The translations under genes were made by a program, and so were the position numbers. From positions 16,154,626-16,218,625 of the forward strand of contig BSYO01000002.1 in NCBI GenBank assembly GCA_033239525.1: 64,000 nt of DNA, given 5' to 3'. Below are positions 1-9,406 of this stretch, piece after piece. The stretch is from Nepenthes gracilis. Taxonomy: Eukaryota > Streptophyta > Magnoliopsida > Caryophyllales > Nepenthaceae. Below the pieces are notes generated by a model. The model was not told the origin of the DNA and ran no database searches. It was given only the letters and a program-made list of their open reading frames with translations. Position 1 is the first letter of the stretch, and each line of letters begins with the position of its first letter.

Positions 1-503
1 GGGAACCGAAATAAGAAAAATCCTTCATCGTTGGTAGCAATTTGCTCCAGACCAAATCGAGTCTAGAGAAGACAGGCAATGGCGCAAACTGCCTGGAAAT
101 GAGGAGGAACATTAAAGTAATATCAAACTAGGGTGGACCCCCAAATACGTCAACCTTGATTGATAACCTCTGCTGGAGGAGATATGGTAGCAGTATCCCC
201 ATCTACAACAAGTGGGGGGAAGAATTTCAGGCCACTATAGCCATCTGACACCTTCCTTTGGACAACATTAGCCCCGGAAGGGGGGTTGAGAGTCTGACGC
301 AGAGAAGACGAGCAATCAGAATATCGAAGAGGAGAGGACGGAAGGTCATTACCAGTAAGGCTGCCCGGAGCATGACCATCGGCATCAGCAAGAGGGAAAT
401 AAGGAATCGAGTTGGAGCTAACCTTCGAGGACACCGCTCCAGCCAAGACAGGTGGTGAATCGAGTCGAGGAGCATCTGGGGTGGCCCCCAAGATGCCAGC
501 CAT
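1..503 (-). pseudogene. LINE ORF1 N-terminal fragment with start of DUF4283-type domain
   Basis: Reading down from an ATG at 503, the frame gives a Ser/Pro-rich leader, then LKFFPP, an acidic linker and SPPAEVINQG. This is the block that precedes the DUF4283-like domain in the other ORF1 copies here. The frame breaks near 150. The next recognisable coding, RFGLEQIATNDEGFFLFRF, falls at about 1-65 on the minus strand, so the fragment is damaged by indels. In plant L1 elements ORF1 is thought to be the RNA-binding protein of the retrotransposition particle. The rest of the gene is outside the window. Confidence 0.65.
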
Positions 504-565
504 GGCCGGCTCCTGCGAAGACGGACCCAGCTACAGATCAAATTTTGAGCAAGTGAAGACCTCCT
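1..565 (-). mobile_element. L1-type LINE, 5' part (ORF1 region), inserted in chromovirus pol
   Basis: The minus strand encodes the N-terminal half of a plant LINE ORF1 and runs off the left edge of the window. The insertion joins the reverse-transcriptase start of a minus-strand Ty3/gypsy element near position 565, where pol homology (the ...ELKELE segment) stops abruptly. The matching TSD would lie beyond the left edge, so the insertion limit is approximate. The ORF1 segment resembles the other ORF1 copies at 9407, 14288-16147 and 24456. Confidence 0.7.
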
Positions 566-738
566 TCTAGTTCCTTCAATTCAGCAGGTGCCATCCGATG
601 TGGTGCTTTAGAAATTGGCACAATACTAGGAATAACCTTGATTTTAAATTCAATCTCCCTGTGAGGAGATAGTCTAGGCAACACCTCCGAAAAAACATCC
701 TCAAAATCACACACTATCAAAATATCTTTAGCTGGCAC
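566..738 (-). pseudogene. Chromovirus reverse transcriptase, N-terminal fragment
   Basis: The minus frame contains VCDFEDVF, LPRLSPHREIEFKI, PISKAPHRMAPAELKEL. This is the highly conserved entry to the Ty3/gypsy RT domain and is directly comparable to 41935-42100 on the plus strand. It ends where the LINE insertion begins, before any catalytic RT motif. It is a non-functional remnant. Confidence 0.8.
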
Positions 739-1260
739 ACTATGACTCCCAATAGTGCTAGCGTATGCTAAGTAAGCTTAGCATCCACCTTTCACCAGAT
801 GTTTAGCATATAGGGCAGAAATCATAATAGGTATTTCCTTTCTCCTAATACCCTGAAATGAGAAGGGTTAAACTCCAGGGATATTGAAACACACCTTCTT
901 TTGAAAGCAATCAATACTTGCATAATACCTTGCTAGCCAGTCCATTTCGAGGATGACATCAAAATCACCTATATATAGTAATAACAGATCTACTATTAGG
1001 CATTTTTAATCCACCTCAACCACACACTCTGGGTACACAATGTTAGTCACTATCGAGGACCCAGTAGGGGTCGACACAGCTAAAGAAAAGTCCAAAAGTT
1101 TTGGGGCAAATATAATATAACGTACAAATTATGGGGAAGCAAAAGAGTGCGTAGACCCCAAATCGAACAAAACAGAGGTTGGAATTCCACAGATAAGAAG
1201 GGTACCTTTAACCACATTTGGAGATATCTTGGGGTCTTGTACCGTCACTACAAAAGCTTA
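739..1260 (-). pseudogene. Chromovirus protease region (degenerate)
   Basis: No long frame survives. Near 1150-1190 on the minus strand the translation includes SVLFDLGSTHSFAS, the retropepsin active-site neighbourhood (normally DSG or DTG). The Ser codon reads TTG, which is what a CpG transition of TCG would give. The rest of the stretch is interrupted by stops. The assignment rests on this motif and on its position between the zinc knuckles and RT. Confidence 0.6.
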
Positions 1261-1289
1261 GCTGTAACTGTTGGCTTCTTTGCTTCAAC

Positions 1290-1425
1290 TTTCTTGGGAA
1301 AAGGACAATCTTTCACCATGTGACCTTTTGGCCACAGTTAAAGCATGCTCCGATCAACTTAAAACAATGCCACCCAGCGTGGTTTCTTCCATAATAAGCA
1401 CAACAAGTGACTGTTGTTTGGGACT
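1290..1425 (-). pseudogene. Nucleocapsid tandem CCHC zinc knuckles of chromovirus gag
   Basis: On the minus strand a first knuckle reads CAYYGRNHAGWHC (CX2CX3HX4C), and a second begins CFNCGQ followed after a one-base slip by HMVKDC. Two adjacent knuckles of this spacing are typical of Tekay-type gag. The equivalent in the plus-strand element is at 41257-41355. A frameshift in the second knuckle makes it non-functional. Confidence 0.65.
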
Positions 1426-1428
1426 TTG

Positions 1429-2061
1429 TCACTTGTTGGGATTCAATCTAATATCATCCTTTAGTCCTTGCAGGAACTTTTTTGCTTTCCTCAATTCATC
1501 CTCCACAAAGTATGACGCAAAACGAGACAGCTCCGTAAACTTTGCATCATATTCAACCACCGTACGGGTCCCCTGTCTTCGCCACATAAACTCCCTCTCC
1601 TTCTGGTCTTGAAGACTAGAGGGGAAGTATTTTTCCATGAATGCTTCCTCAAACATGCCCTAAGTGATTTCTTCATCCGGCACCCCAAATGCCCTCTTTT
1701 GCATCTCCCACCAACTATTAGCCTCTCCTTCCAATTTATAGGCTACAAAGGTAACTTTTTCCTAGTCACTACATCTTATTACTATGAAGATCTTTTTCAT
1801 TATCCTTATCCAGATATTAGCTTTGGCTGGATGTGATTCTCCCAAGAATTCCAGGGCTCTCTCCGCCGTGAATTTATCATATGTCGTTTGAGCAGGATTT
1901 ACCAAAGATGGCTCTGGTATTGGGATCGGATCAATATGGCGTTGTTCCATAGACTCAATTATGTTCGTCATTCTTCCCAACAAGTTAATATATTCTGCTT
2001 CACGATCATGGGGCATATCAGCACCTCCTCGCCCATTTCTTCTACTTCTTCTACTGGCCAT
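1429..2061 (-). pseudogene. Chromovirus gag (retrotransposon gag domain), broken
   Basis: The ATG at 2061 opens MASRRSRRNGRGG, followed by PHDREAEYINLLGRM and TYDKFTAERALEFLG. A second frame (1656 to 1429) contains the gag capsid block MFEEAFMEKYFPSSLQDQKE, EYDAKFTELSRFA and RKAKKFLQGL. Between the two segments the frame is lost by indels. The protein would form the particle core. Both parts align with 40403-41040 on the opposite strand, where the equivalent gene is also broken. Confidence 0.75.
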
Positions 2062-2093
2062 TTATATCGTATTATAGGGAATAAGACAATATT

Positions 2094-2772
2094 TTTTTTT
2101 TGTAAGTAATGAAATTGCATTAAAAATAAAAATTACAAGCCTATGTTCTATTCCAAGTGTTTTGCCAACTTGGAGTAAGAACATAGAAGCAATGGCATCC
2201 CTAGAACATCTTGACACAAAATAGGAAAAGCAAATGGAAAAAATTCAATCATCGACTCGGAATCACAGTGGGTGAAACTGTATGCAGACAGTCAGCACAC
2301 CATCTAATTCAAGGCTTCATGTCATCACCAACACACACAGCCATTCCACATTGAGCAAAAGCAAGGAGCCCCTGCAGCATATCAACCCGCTGCTACTCTA
2401 CGCCACTCAGCAGCTTCAGCAGAACCCTACATGTACTGACCAAACTGAATTAGTGCTTCTTCAACAATTCGCCTGCTACATCCACCAGCCATATTGCAGT
2501 CAACAACAGCAGATGGCTCCAGCAACCGAAACCTTCCACCTAGCAGCTTCTTCCTGACAGCAAATATAGGCTGGAGGAGGCAGCTTCAGTATGGATTGAG
2601 CATCAGTCAAAAAGAAGCAACATACTCAGCCAGAGCAAATTGTCAAGTGGAAGCTACAGCTTCTGCCAGCATCAGATGGTAAATTCAGCACCACCAACAG
2701 CCTACAGCATCACCTACAGCCACACTAACAGGACAAATTCAAACCGACAGCTTTGCAATAGCATAAACAGAT
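2094..2772 (-). mobile_element. 5'-truncated LINE (3' UTR only), inserted upstream of gag, with 16-bp TSD
   Basis: The segment starts on the plus strand with a poly-T run and gtaagtaatg (the reverse of CATTACTTAC(A)n, the LINE terminus seen throughout the window). It is flanked by perfect 16-bp direct repeats ggaataagacaatatt at 2078-2093 and 2773-2788. It contains the 3' hairpin but no coding sequence. Small frames inside it have no homology to ORF1 or ORF2. Confidence 0.9.
2142..2185 (-). other. LINE 3'-terminal stem-loop
   Basis: Arms tatgttctattccaagt (2142-2158) and acttggagtaagaacata (2168-2185) pair with a few mismatches around a 9-nt loop. On the element's sense strand the loop reads TGGCAAAAC. 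The same structure recurs near every LINE 3' end in the window. Confidence 0.8.
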
Positions 2773-2961
2773 GGAATAAGACAATATTAATAGGTCTTAG
2801 AAAATCAAGTTATAGGAAGGGTTCATAGTTATGTAGGAAAAGTGTAGGACCGGCCTAAAGGTTTACATCTAACTCCCTACCAATGCTAAATTATCCTTAG
2901 TCTTGTCCTGCCTATGCTTTCGCTGTATGATAAATCATTCCTAAGGCATCTCATTTTTCCT

Positions 2962-2972
2962 CTCTGATACCA
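2962..2972 (-). promoter_or_regulatory. Primer-binding site (Met-tRNA type) of the minus-strand chromovirus
   Basis: The plus strand reads ctctgatacca, i.e. TGGTATCAGAG in element orientation. This is the common plant LTR-retrotransposon PBS complementary to the 3' end of a methionine tRNA. It lies 2 bp inside the LTR end (tgtgacc... at 2975), the same spacing as in the plus-strand element at 40189. Confidence 0.85.
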
Positions 2973-3408
2973 ACTGTGACCGAACGGATTTTTTTTTTAC
3001 TTCAAAAATCTTCTCGTCAGAATTCTTCCAAAGCTAAGTCCCAAGATGAAGAAATCAAGGGAAATGGTCCAGACTTGACCAACACATGCACGTGTACAAA
3101 GAATGCAGACTTTAAATATGCATATATATTCACAATGCATACACAGGATCATCCAATGCTATGTAATATTCACAACTCTAATTCTTTTAACATTTCATTT
3201 TATCAAACCAAAATTCTTAAAGAGATGCCATTCTAATAGCTGATTATAACCAAAAGTTAATGGCAGAAGCAGATCTATACCAAAATGTATACAAGTGGAA
3301 GTATAGTCATTCATTCATTGTTTGATATAAAGACATTGAACACTATCAAATTCTTCGAAAATCTTCATCAGGCTTTCTGATTCCAAAATCCCTCTTGACT
3401 AAGCTGAA

Positions 3409-3533
3409 ATCTCCTATTCAGGATACCATCTTTTTATATTCCCATATCTTCAATATGGTCCGAAACAAGCTGAAAATTCATCTACACACTTCCAGAGGGG
3501 TGGATCGATCCTTCTTGATGCATTGGAACATAT
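3409..3533 (+). pseudogene. LINE ORF2 C-terminal end fragment
   Basis: The frame encodes SPIQDTIFLYSHIFNMVRNK, then SRGVDRSFLMHWNI and a stop. This is the last 40 or so residues of ORF2 downstream of the zinc-binding zf-RVT region. The closest copy is at 35583-35708. Everything upstream was lost by 5' truncation at insertion. Confidence 0.7.
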
Positions 3534-3560
3534 AAAATAAAAATAAAAATTGAGACTCCT

Positions 3561-3582
3561 ACATATATATATATATATATAT
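3561..3582 (+). repeat. (AT)n microsatellite in LINE 3' UTR
   Basis: About ten TA/AT dinucleotides just after the ORF2 stop. The homologous place in the LINE at 34376-36825 carries a longer AT tract (about 35738-35808), so the repeat is ancestral to the family and has changed in length. Confidence 0.8.
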
Positions 3583-4813
3583 TTTCTCTTTGTGCTTGTT
3601 TCCCGGATGGCGGATTGATAGGCCGGTTATTTCGGCGCCTCTTTTAGTCTTGTGGCTGCTGTTTGATAGTTGGCTGATGGCCTTGGTTGGTACCACTTTC
3701 CTTTGTACCTCTATGACGGACCGGCCATATTCCACCATATAAGGCCGCCGTCAAGCCTATCCTTTGCATCATATACAGTATAAATACTAACTAGGTGAAC
3801 ATAAAAATTTTTCTTTTCTTTTATACGTATGTACCTTTCATTTGTACACAGGATCGCTCAATGCTGAACTCCTTGAGTTGGCCTTCAGAGTTTTAACCTC
3901 ACACTTGGCCGGCCAACATCAAGGTTGGTCGGACCTAAAGACCTTGATATGACATGAGATGCTACTAGAAATATCAACTTTATTCTTCCATATTGTAATT
4001 ACGGAAACATACTAACATCCATAAATTCTTTTACAACGGAAGTATTTTACAAGTCCTTCTCAAAACATCAAAAGAAAATACATCAATTCCTTCACTGATC
4101 AGCTCCGGCCAGCTATGTCGTCTAGTTACTTCATATGACTCATCATCTGAAAAATGGCAAGAGTGAGCCACAAAGCCCAACAATGTATCCACATGCAAAA
4201 AACATTTAACATACATATAATCAAATCAAAGTAAGGGTTCGTAACATAAACTTAGCATATAAAAATCACCATATCGTTTATGCTTAAGTTCATAATTCCT
4301 TGCTCTTATTCTTATTATCTTGTCTTCAGAAAATTCATAAAAGTCGGATAAAATACTTGTCATCTTTAGGTATTGGATGGGAGTGGACAACATCGATGAA
4401 GTGTTGTGTGCTACCCCACAACCTAGAGTCGTATCCTCCTATTATACTCCCAGAGGAGGGCATACAGGGCCATAGTCCAAAAGCCTTATGCTACCAGAAA
4501 TTCCCCCATGGCCCAGGGCAGTCCTCGAGTGTCGCTCCAATATCCTTCATCCATCTTTAACAATAAGTTTAATGGAAACTCAGTTCTTAGTTCATATCTT
4601 TCAATGGCCATTCATCATAGTTCAAAAGTCGAAAGTCGTAGAATTCCACTTGCTGTCCGGATTACATACATTTTTCCTTGTTCTTATAGCCTTTGTTCTC
4701 AACTTCAAACAATTGAAGTCCATATAGCCTTTTCTTTATCATCTTAAAACCGAAGGTCTTTTGTCAAAACATCGGATGTCTTATTTATCAAAGCTGGAGG
4801 TCTTTTCTCTCAA

Positions 4814-5107
4814 AAGCCGATTTCAAATCATAGAACTTATACGTCACTTTACAAAGCCGATTTCAAAATATAATGCAAGGCCGGTTTCAAAATTACGCTA
4901 CACATGCCGGTTTCAAAATGCGAAGCAAGGCCGATTTCGAAATTACACTACAAATGCCGGTTTCAAAATACGATACAAATGCCGATTTCAAAAGTGCCGT
5001 ATAAATGCCGATTTCAACGATGGCCAGTTTCAAAGCTTAATACACAAATGCCGGTTTCAAAAGTGCCATATAAATGCCGGTTTCAACCAGGGCCGGTTTC
5101 AAAGCTT
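4814..5107 (+). repeat. About 12 degenerate 25-bp repeats (ATGCCGGTTTCAAAA) in the solo LTR
   Basis: Units with a core gccg[a/g]tttcaaa occur at about 4814, 4857, 4881, 4908, 4932, 4957, 4982, 5007, 5026, 5049, 5076 and 5093. Most are spaced 24 to 27 bp apart. The open frame of 129 codons across them is a by-product of the repeat period, not evidence of a protein. Confidence 0.8.
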
Positions 5108-5376
5108 AATAGGAGTATGGTCTATCGGTGGCCTTTATGAAAATACATAACAGAGCTTCCTTTAACATGGCATTTACAGAAATACTTCCTTAATTCAGAT
5201 GATCAGAATAATATCATACATACTTTAACATAATTTCATCAAAGTCAGGTATACTTAATACGAGTAAGGTCTATCGGCGGTCTTTATGAAAATGCAGAAC
5301 AGAGCTTCCTTTAACATGGCATTTACAAAAATACTTCCTTAATTCAGATGATCAGAACAATATCATACATACCGTA
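5106..5376 (+). repeat. 149-bp tandem duplication in the solo LTR
   Basis: The segment beginning gagtatggtctatcgg at 5113 is repeated as gagtaaggtctatcgg at 5262. Both copies continue through cagagcttcctttaacatgg and cttaattcagatgatcag. The two copies differ by scattered substitutions only. Confidence 0.85.
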
Positions 5377-5712
5377 GTATAAGTTCATAAAAAATCAAAC
5401 ATACTTGCATTGCAAACATGAATTCAAAAAGGTGAGTACACTTGCATTAAATCATGAACTTAAAACAAAGCATGTACACTTGCTTGAATTCCTTTACTTC
5501 GTCCTAAAATTATGGTTTTCCTTTACTAGAAAACTCAGTCAAGAGCCTCTTCCTAACCTCTTTCCTTACGCTCTCTAGTTCTTATTTATAGGCCTTTGAT
5601 CTGACGGTAGTAGCTAGGGTAGGTCAACCACTTGGAGGTGGTTGGGAGTAGGTTACCTACTCAGGCATGGTCATTTTGACTCTACTTTTCGTAAGGGCTT
5701 CCTTATTATTTT

Positions 5713-6108
5713 CGGTCAATTGGCGTTGACCTGTTATGTCTCCTTTTATTGTCTCAGTACTTCTGCCCTCCATCTTACCCTAATTCGCCTTTAATTCTTT
5801 TAAATGTTCTTCCTTCATTTCTGGTCAACTAGCGTTGTCCGGATTAGGTTTCTCTTTCTCGTTTCTAGTCAACTGGCATTGACTGGATTTAGTTGCTCCT
5901 TCTTACATATTCCGGTCAACTGACATTGACCGAATTTTACTTACCTTTAACATTTTTCGGTCAACTAGCATTAACCGGATTACTTTTCTCTTTCCCTTCT
6001 GGTCAACTAGCGTTAACTGGATAAGCCTTCCTCTAAGCTTTCCGGTCAACAGGCGTTGATCGGCTTACGTTTTCCCCTCATGCTTTTCGGTCAACAGGTG
6101 TTGACTGG
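5713..6108 (+). promoter_or_regulatory. Array of eight inverted GGTCAAC/GTTGACC pairs (W-box-like) in the solo LTR
   Basis: Eight imperfect palindromes of the form CGGTCAAC-nnn(n)-GTTGACCGG start at about 5713, 5822, 5866, 5912, 5958, 6000, 6042 and 6088. Each arm contains TTGAC or its complement, the core of the W-box bound by plant WRKY transcription factors. The array lies near the LTR 5' end (element sense), where U3 promoter elements are expected. Binding is inferred from the motif only. Confidence 0.6.
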
Positions 6109-7118
6109 ATCAATTTTCCCTCGCCTCAAAAGAATTTGGCCCTTATATTTTTGATGACAGAAGATCCCATAAATTTGATACCTTACAACCTCCTTGGATT
6201 TGTGTTTTTTTCATGGAAAGCCGAGCTTTGACCAAGCGATATCATCCTACCGCTTTTCTAAAATTACTATTGGCATTACTTTTTGAAGAAGAAGAAGAAT
6301 AAAAAAATCCTACTGTGACTAGTAGGGTTTTATTTCTAAAAAAAAAACAGGGAAAGTTGATTTCGGTCTCTTATCCTGAAGTGGTGCTCTACTTCACGAT
6401 ATTTCCCATTGCTAAGGTTGATCTCAGGGGCAGAATGCTGTGGAGTTGAAGTGGACGGTTGTAGCTGCTGGAGGTGCTGGTGTGGTGTGGTGTTCTGTTA
6501 TCGGAAGTCAATTTGGATTAACAATCTTGGGGACTTCACACAAACTGGATGGTGCCGCTGCCGCAAGAAGTAGTCTCTCCTTGCTATGTTCTGTTGAGAA
6601 TGGTGCTGATCATAAAGCAATCCAACTGTTAGAGTATGAGGTTTCTTGCTGCTTTTATGGGAGTAGATTCCCTACATTGGCTAGTCTATTATCCTGCCAA
6701 CGTACGGTCGGCTTCCTCCTGCTTGGACGATCTTGCTGGATGGTGCCGAATCCGTCTCCTGTCAGACACGTGTGGTTTATGCCTTTGCGACAATTCCGGC
6801 ACCAGATATGTACTGGTAGCTAGCTGGGTTGATGCGACGTGCCGGACTACAGGATTGTCTGGGAGGGCGTGCTGATTTGGTTTGGTTGCTGGCTTCGTCT
6901 TTGTTTTGGGAGGCCTGTTGCTCTATTGGGCTACCTGGTTCCCTCTCTTCTATGTTTCCGGTATGGGGGCTGATTGATCCTGTGTTGATATATGTGGCGA
7001 TCTGATGTTTAGACAACGGAGTTGGAGACATTACTATCGTGTCACATGCTCTATGATGTTTTGATTGTATTCTTGCTTTCTTGACTTGAGTTAAGGTGCT
7101 TTGGGCTACCCTTGTTAC

Positions 7119-7162
7119 TATGTTCTATCTCCAAGTCGGCAAAACACTTGTAATAGAACATA
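7119..7162 (+). other. LINE 3'-terminal stem-loop
   Basis: Arms tatgttctatctccaagt (7119-7136) and acttgtaatagaacata (7146-7162) flank the loop cggcaaaac. It lies about 45 bp upstream of the TTCATTACTTACC(A)n end of the LINE at 3406-7226. Confidence 0.8.
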
Positions 7163-8574
7163 GGTGCTATATTTTCTTTCCTTTCTTTTTAATACAATTT
7201 CATTACTTACCAAAAAAAAAACAAAGGACTAAGCTTTGTCTATTCCTGCTCGTTTGGTATCAATTCTACCATTTCACCTAGAGGAGAAAAATTATAATAG
7301 GGTGAGCCAAAGCTCAACAAAGCACCAAAAACATGCAACATAAATCATGAATGTGATAACATAGAGTTATAGAAAATACCGAGGTTCGTTATGGATGCCA
7401 ATTTCGAAGTCCAAGTCTGATATCAAATTTTCAAAGTTTACTGTTGGATGCGAATTTCCAGGGTACAAAATTTCTATATTTTAAAGCTAACTTCTGGAGT
7501 ACAAAGCTCAGAGTTAAAATCCAAAGTTCATATTACATTATCTATTTCCGAATTTCATAATGCCATATCATTTTCTTTGATCAAAAGGACCTAGACTAGT
7601 AGACCCTACTAGCCAAGGGGGAGAGTAATCAATGGTAGATTGTGATCACTCCACACAATCAAAGGCCATAGTTCGATAATCATATTCATTTCCATTTCTA
7701 TTCAAAATCCGAAGTCCATAGTTCCATATTTCTGTCCTCTCTTTACGTCCCGAGGAGGGGCGGACCACGTATCACTCCATCAACGGAGTTACCATTGATT
7801 ACCACCATAATATTTTAAGGCATGCCGAAGAACCTTATCTAACTGCTTCACAGTTTTCTATCTGAAGAATTTATTCCAAGTTCAAACAAAATTCATTATA
7901 TTTTCAAGGCCGATTTCATAGTTCATTCAATCCATGCTCCGGTCAATATTCAAAAGACCTTCACCCTTTTAAAGTTTCAGTTTTTGTATAGGATTTTCAT
8001 GCAAAGTAGTCCGGTCATAAAATGAATAGAAACATGGGCCAACATATAAAAATCAATGTGGAGATCTATATTGATGCTAGACAATTCCGGTTGTAATTTG
8101 AACAATAAAACATGTGCTAAACATGAACCAAAGTCAGGAATTTACAAAACATGAAACTTAGTTCAGATTCGTGCGTGCTTCGTGATGAAACTTATACTTG
8201 TCAAAACAATTCTATAGAAAACAAATTCTGAAGTATACTTGCATAAAAACATTATTACAATTTAAACTTAAAAACGGAGGTACACTTGCCTAATTTCCAA
8301 ATTCTTTCACCCCAACCGGCTTAAGGCTCCCTCTTCCTCTTCGCCTCTTACTCCTTTCACTGACTTTTTAATTCCTTTTTAAGATTAGGAGCTCAGTATT
8401 TTCAGAGGATGGGCTGGGTAGGAGTGGGTGGGGTAAGTTACCTATTTGTACTTTTCTTTTTTCTAAAAGGTCAACGGGATAGGTAATAATGGTTTACTTT
8501 CTCTGGGTAGTTAGAAGGAGGCCAACGGGGTAGGTAAGTCTATTTCAAATGAAGTCAGTCTTGATCCAATTCCA

Positions 8575-8930
8575 ATCTACTCCGGTTGCTTTTCCATTCT
8601 CAAAGTCTCCGGTCAACAACCACATAATTTCGGTTAACATTTTATCCTCAAATTTTTGGTCAATAACCACATAGTTTCGGTCAACATTTCATCTTTAAAT
8701 TTCCTATCAACAACCTCATAATTTACGTCAATATTTCATCCTCAAAGTTCCGGTCAATAACCACATAGTTTTGGTCAACATTTCATCTTCAAATTTCCAG
8801 TCAAAAACCTCATAATTTCTGTCAACATTTCATCCTCAAATTTTCGGTCAATAACCACAGTTTCGGTTAACATTTCATCTTCAAATTTTCGACCAACAAC
8901 CTCATAATTCTGATCAACGTTTCATCAACT
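8575..8930 (+). repeat. Tandem repeats with TTCGGTCAACA cores in the LTR
   Basis: A series of units alternating ccggtcaacaacc and tttcggtcaacatttcatc repeats about every 60 bp. It covers most of the stretch between the conserved LTR block and the outer LTR end. Many units retain GTCAAC or GTCAA, so this LTR also carries multiple W-box-like cores, in a different arrangement from the solo LTR. Confidence 0.7.
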
Positions 8931-9103
8931 CCATCCTTCATCATCTTTCATCAACTTGGCCATTTCCTTATCATCATCAACCTCGGCCTCCACTCTATCA
9001 GCTTCGGTCTTCTCCTTCTCAAGTCCGGCCATCTTATTGCTTAAATTTTTCTTCAGCTTTTACAAGGCCTAATTATTATGTTCCTTTTAAAGTCGGGATC
9101 TCA

Positions 9104-9300
9104 AAAGAAGGGAGCTATTGGAGCATGACAAGCGCCGTAAGCACCGTTGGGAGCGATAAGGGGCCGGCACGGGCACGACACCAACCCTGCTAGGCGCAAC
9201 AAGGGATCTGTTGGGTGCAACACTAGTTTGACAAGGGCATTCCTGGAGCGCAACACTGACGTGACACTAGCACTGTTGGGTGCAACAAGGGAGCTGCAGG
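9104..9300 (-). repeat. rDNA intergenic spacer subrepeats (unit 1, part a)
   Basis: Degenerate GC-rich repeats (gggagctattggagcatgacaag, ggcacgggcacgacacc, caacactg...) match the spacer at 24458-24700 and 30008-30660. This short piece is bounded by the chromovirus LTR on the left and the LINE on the right. Its last 16 bp are the LINE TSD. Confidence 0.75.
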
Positions 9301-9406
9301 GGAGATCCTTCCATTAAGAGAGAGAAGCTCTGCCTTCTCTCTTCCCCGTTTTTCAAATTCGCAGCCTTTTGCCCTGTCCCGCCTTCCTTTCTCCTCTCCG
9401 GCGCCC

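Larger units (their letters stand above)
3712..6187 (-). mobile_element. Solo LTR of a chromovirus, nested in a LINE 3' UTR, 5-bp TSD ACCTC
   Basis: A 2.48-kb block interrupts the LINE 3' UTR. The LINE reads ...TGTACCTC before it and ...ACCTCCTTGG after it, giving a 5-bp TSD acctc at 3707-3711 and 6188-6192. In minus orientation it begins TGTAAGG and ends GTCATA. Internally it matches the chromovirus LTRs, for example the block around 4010-4160 (reverse complement CAGATGATGAGTC, GAAGGA, ATATTTC) with 58430-58560. No internal region is present, so this is a solo LTR left by LTR-LTR recombination. It contains three tandem-repeat zones, listed separately. Confidence 0.75.
3406..7226 (+). mobile_element. 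5'-truncated LINE (ORF2 end plus 3' UTR), inserted in the LTR and itself split by a solo LTR
   Basis: Homology to the LINE at 34376-36825 begins at TCCTATTCAGGATACC (3410) and continues through the ORF2 C-terminus and 3' UTR. It is interrupted at 3712-6187 and resumes to the poly-A tail at about 7212-7221. Flanking repeats gactaagct (3397-3405 and 7227-7235) are the likely TSD; at 9 bp it is short for a LINE. The 3' end carries the hairpin and TTCATTACTTACC(A)n. Confidence 0.8.
566..9103 (-). mobile_element. Ty3/gypsy chromovirus (Del/Tekay-like), 5' portion with nested insertions
   Basis: In minus orientation the element starts with a 5' LTR (9103 down to 2975), then a primer-binding site (2972-2962), gag, tandem zinc knuckles, protease, and the beginning of reverse transcriptase. 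There it is interrupted by a LINE at 565. The far half is not in the window. The LTR is itself split by a LINE at 3406-7226, and the leader before gag by a LINE at 2094-2772. At 9103 the LTR end abuts rDNA spacer repeats, so the original insertion was into IGS. Its gag start (MASRR) and LTR match the plus-strand element at 36979-58982. Confidence 0.8.
2975..9103 (-). repeat. 5' LTR of minus-strand chromovirus (split by a nested LINE)
   Basis: The LTR occupies 2975-3396 and 7236-9103, separated by a LINE insertion with a 9-bp TSD. Its outer end (element sense TGAGATCCCGAC) matches the start of the LTRs at 36979 and 56755 (TGTGAGTTCCCGATCC), and its inner end is ...GGTCACA. Around 7740-7830 the reverse complement matches the LTR block at 39000-39075 (GTGGTCCGCCC, ATTATGGTGGTAATC), which fixes the identity. 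Without the LINE the LTR is about 2.3 kb, in line with the 2228-bp 3' LTR of the other element. Confidence 0.8.

Noticed and set aside
4814..5107. Regularly spaced short repeats resembling a CRISPR array
   Set aside because: The repeats are too degenerate, the spacers are only about 10 bp and not unique, and the context is a plant LTR retrotransposon.
4761..5150. 129-codon plus-strand frame with repeated RFQ motifs, possible repeat protein
   Set aside because: It is produced by the 25-bp LTR repeats, has two open frames over the same DNA, and lies inside a solo LTR.
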